Positions 45,352-46,441 of a DNA stretch of 46,441 bases are shown here, in pieces. Origin of the DNA: Candidatus Gastranaerophilales bacterium (GTDB lineage: Bacteria; Cyanobacteriota; Vampirovibrionia; Gastranaerophilales; Gastranaerophilaceae). The notes beneath the pieces were generated by a model. The model made no database searches, was not told the DNA's origin, and saw only the letters and a program-made list of their open reading frames with translations. The stretch covers positions 1-46,441 of the forward strand of contig CALVAR010000019.1 of assembly GCA_944325575.1 (NCBI GenBank), in the 5' to 3' direction. The first letter of the stretch is position 1, and every line of letters begins with the position of its first letter. Both the position numbers and the translations under genes were made by a program.

Positions 45352-45432
45352 TTAACAAATCCTTCTCAACTCATCAAAGCGTTGCAGGTCATCTAGGAGT
45401 TGGTTCGAAGAAAAAGACAGCACCCGCCCCAT
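45352..45432 (-). other. Detached recombinase C-terminal codons (active only in the circular form)
   Basis: Starting in the attR core in the same frame as the recombinase (ATG GGG CGG GT), the minus strand stays open for 22 more codons (ending NQLLDDLQRFDELRRIC) and then stops with TAA at 45352-45354. Joining the two ends through the core gives a continuous 512-codon recombinase gene. The frame match is read directly from the sequence; use as coding DNA is inference. Confidence 0.6.
45422..45432. repeat. attR core of the integrated element
   Basis: ACCCGCCCCAT, identical to 37512-37522. It is followed by TTTTAA and a terminator, as expected for displaced tRNA-His downstream sequence. Confidence 0.75.
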
Positions 45433-45436
45433 TTTT

Positions 45437-45460
45437 AAGACTCCGGAAGGAGTCTTTTTT
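45437..45460 (+). terminator. Intrinsic terminator next to attR (displaced tRNA terminator?)
   Basis: AAGACTCC (45437-45444) and GGAGTCTT (45449-45456) pair around GGAA, followed by four more T. No gene precedes it on the plus strand now, which fits the original tRNA-His terminator moved away by the insertion. Confidence 0.75.
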
Positions 45461-45558
45461 AGTGAGATTCGAACCCAAGTATTTTCTTCGAAAATACGGG
45501 TTCTCCCCTCTCGTCAAACCTGACATTTAGTCAGCTTTGACTCGGCAGAGTCACTGTC

Positions 45559-45599
45559 CGCCCCATTTTTAAAAATAGACCTCTAAAGAGGTCTATTTT
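45559..45599 (+). terminator. Second CGCCCCATTTTT plus terminator unit
   Basis: CGCCCCATTTTT (45559-45570) is followed by AAAATAGACCTCT (45572-45584) pairing with AGAGGTCTATTTT (45587-45599). It repeats the 'tRNA end + terminator' arrangement of attR, 137 bases away. Confidence 0.7.
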
Positions 45600-45700
45600 A
45601 TTTTAATATCAACACTTTTTAGGGTTCGAACTTGGTTATTTAGGATTTTAGCTTTTATAATCGGTATAACTTCTTGAACAGGTTATAGGAGTGTGCATAA

Positions 45701-46441
45701 TTATACTTTGTATTGTAATATAGGCTCTTCTAACAGATTCTGTTTAATTCTTTCTACCATTTCTTTAGGCATATAAGTAGTTGCAGATACTTCGTCATAA
45801 GTATTAATTCGCTGTCCAGATTTACGCCCTTTAATAAGTTCTGCAATCTTAGCATTAAAGTCTTGACCATTTGAAGATATAAAACGCTTACCTCTTAAAT
45901 AATGAGCTACGTGTGAGCTATAAGAAGCCTCTGAAAGAATATTAGGCTCAATACCGTGCTTAATACAATGTTCAACAGCTATCTTATCAGCTAATGAACC
46001 TATTCCAGAATATCTCTGTTCATTGAAATTTCTTAACATGTGGACAAGTAATCGATTTCCTTCTATTCCATATTCTGGGTAATCTTTCAGTAATCCTCCT
46101 GCACGACACCCACCTAATCCATCTGTCAAATGAAATTTCTCTAGAAACATAACGTCACCAACACATTCTTTACCATCAAAGAAACTGTAAGTTACCATTT
46201 CAGAATTATCTCTATGAGGTATTATATTAACCTTTATTGGTTCTTTAGTGATGTTACCAGCACTGTCTTTAACCTTTTTATATATAGTACCAGTATTATT
46301 ACCTGTTGGTGTAGATACTACGTCATCACTAGCTTTAACTAATTCACTCAAAAAAGACTTAGTTGATTTAAATGTGCTAGGTGTTAGATTCTCAACTGCT
46401 GATTGGTATGTGAAAACATCTCCACCCATATTAGCTTTCTT
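45701..46441 (-). CDS. Hypothetical protein, GNAT-like region, start outside window
   Basis: 242 aa are visible from a Met at 46429, but the frame stays open to the last base (upstream codons Lys-Lys-Ala-Asn), so the real start may be outside the window. The region about 70-190 recalls a GNAT acetyltransferase layout: FFDGKECVGDVMF, then GIGSLADKIAVEHCIKHG and SEASYSSHVAHYLRGKRF near the place of the acetyl-CoA-binding end. A Gly-rich GLGGCRAGG lies between. This is a weak match. It lies outside the CBASS element on the minus strand. Confidence 0.55.
   Translation of the reverse strand, partial: KKANMGGDVFTYQSAVENLTPSTFKSTKSFLSELVKASDDVVSTPTGNNTGTIYKKVKDSAGNITKEPIKVNIIPHRDNSEMVTYSFFDGKECVGDVMFLEKFHLTDGLGGCRAGGLLKDYPEYGIEGNRLLVHMLRNFNEQRYSGIGSLADKIAVEHCIKHGIEPNILSEASYSSHVAHYLRGKRFISSNGQDFNAKIAELIKGRKSGQRINTYDEVSATTYMPKEMVERIKQNLLEEPILQYKV

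Larger units (their letters stand above)
37512..45432. mobile_element. 7.9-kb tRNA-His integrative element carrying CBASS
   Basis: Bounded by an 11-bp direct repeat at the 3' end of tRNA-His. It contains a large serine recombinase next to one end, a small leader ORF, two regulators, two unknown cargo genes and a CBASS operon. There are no phage structural, conjugation or replication genes. This is a minimal defence-carrying genomic island, possibly mobilised by other elements. Confidence 0.75.
45219..45700. other. 482-base region: CBASS leader, attR and tRNA 3'-end scars
   Basis: No full gene. From left: CBASS leader with candidate promoter, recombinase tail codons (45352-45421), attR core, terminator 45437-45460, a 100-base segment with tRNA-like fragments (GATTCGAACCC at about 45467; hairpin GACTC-GGCA-GAGTC at about 45539-45552), a second CGCCCCATTTTT and terminator (45559-45599), then featureless AT-rich DNA. 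Confidence 0.5.

Noticed and set aside
45348-45530. 60-aa plus-strand ORF
   Set aside because: It runs through attR, a terminator and tRNA-like fragments and has no ribosome site. The minus strand here explains the sequence better.
45541-45552. TCGGCAGAGTC shared with the inverted repeat at 2-12
   Set aside because: Only 11 bases match and the surroundings differ, so it is most likely coincidence or a common hairpin type.

Overview
The window reads as a chromosomal segment of an AT-rich bacterium, most likely a gut-type Vampirovibrionia/Gastranaerophilales (non-photosynthetic relatives of Cyanobacteria). The pointers are an orphan OmpR-family regulator that looks like cyanobacterial RpaA, lineage-style hypothetical proteins carrying an N-terminal 'SF(K/G)(G/A)' tag, prepilin-like proteins, and an AT-rich intergenic style. 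The assignment is by recollection of families, not by database search.

Left part (1-37.4 kb) is core genome. Order: nifU-nifS (Fe-S cluster assembly), speD (spermidine synthesis) converging on them, an RpaA-like regulator, a CtpA-type protease, obg, a coiled-coil hypothetical, yggT and mtnP (which recycles the MTA made when SpeD product is used), two tandem prepilin-like genes, a GlcF/LutA-like Fe-S protein, two zinc alcohol dehydrogenases, two coupled lineage-specific proteins, a repeat-rich Pro/Gly protein, pgi, a long coiled-coil protein, a GAF-GGDEF-HD-GYP signalling protein with a damaged HD motif, leuC, a 1.16-kaa zinc-ribbon/degenerate-cyclase/degenerate-ATPase protein with a small secreted partner, gdhA, a COG2509-type flavoprotein, a YtxH-DUF948-YtxH operon, and a 917-aa protein of unknown function. 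A 120-bp near-identical inverted repeat sits at 1-120 and 24119-24238 and so brackets a 24-kb block.

Right part (37.5-45.4 kb) is a compact integrated element in the 3' end of a tRNA-His gene. It has an 11-bp direct repeat (ACCCGCCCCAT) at both ends, a large serine recombinase, a 50-aa leader ORF, a MerR-like regulator with two identical-geometry operators upstream, an XRE regulator, a putative PD-(D/E)XK protein, a small Cys-rich unknown, and a three-gene CBASS anti-phage operon: CD-NTase, E2-only ubiquitin-conjugating-like protein, and HNH-SAVED (Cap5) nuclease. This is the layout called type II-short CBASS. No phage structural or conjugation genes are present, so the element appears to be recombinase plus regulators plus defence cargo.

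The most striking observation is that the recombinase reading frame runs across the attachment core. In the chromosome its last 40 or so codons are antisense tRNA-His and host DNA. If the two ends are joined into a circle, the frame continues in register through the core into 22 codons stored at the far end of the element, and then stops. Right of the element (45.43-45.70 kb) lie two 'CGCCCCATTTTT + terminator' units that look like tRNA 3'-end scars, followed by a partial gene running off the window.
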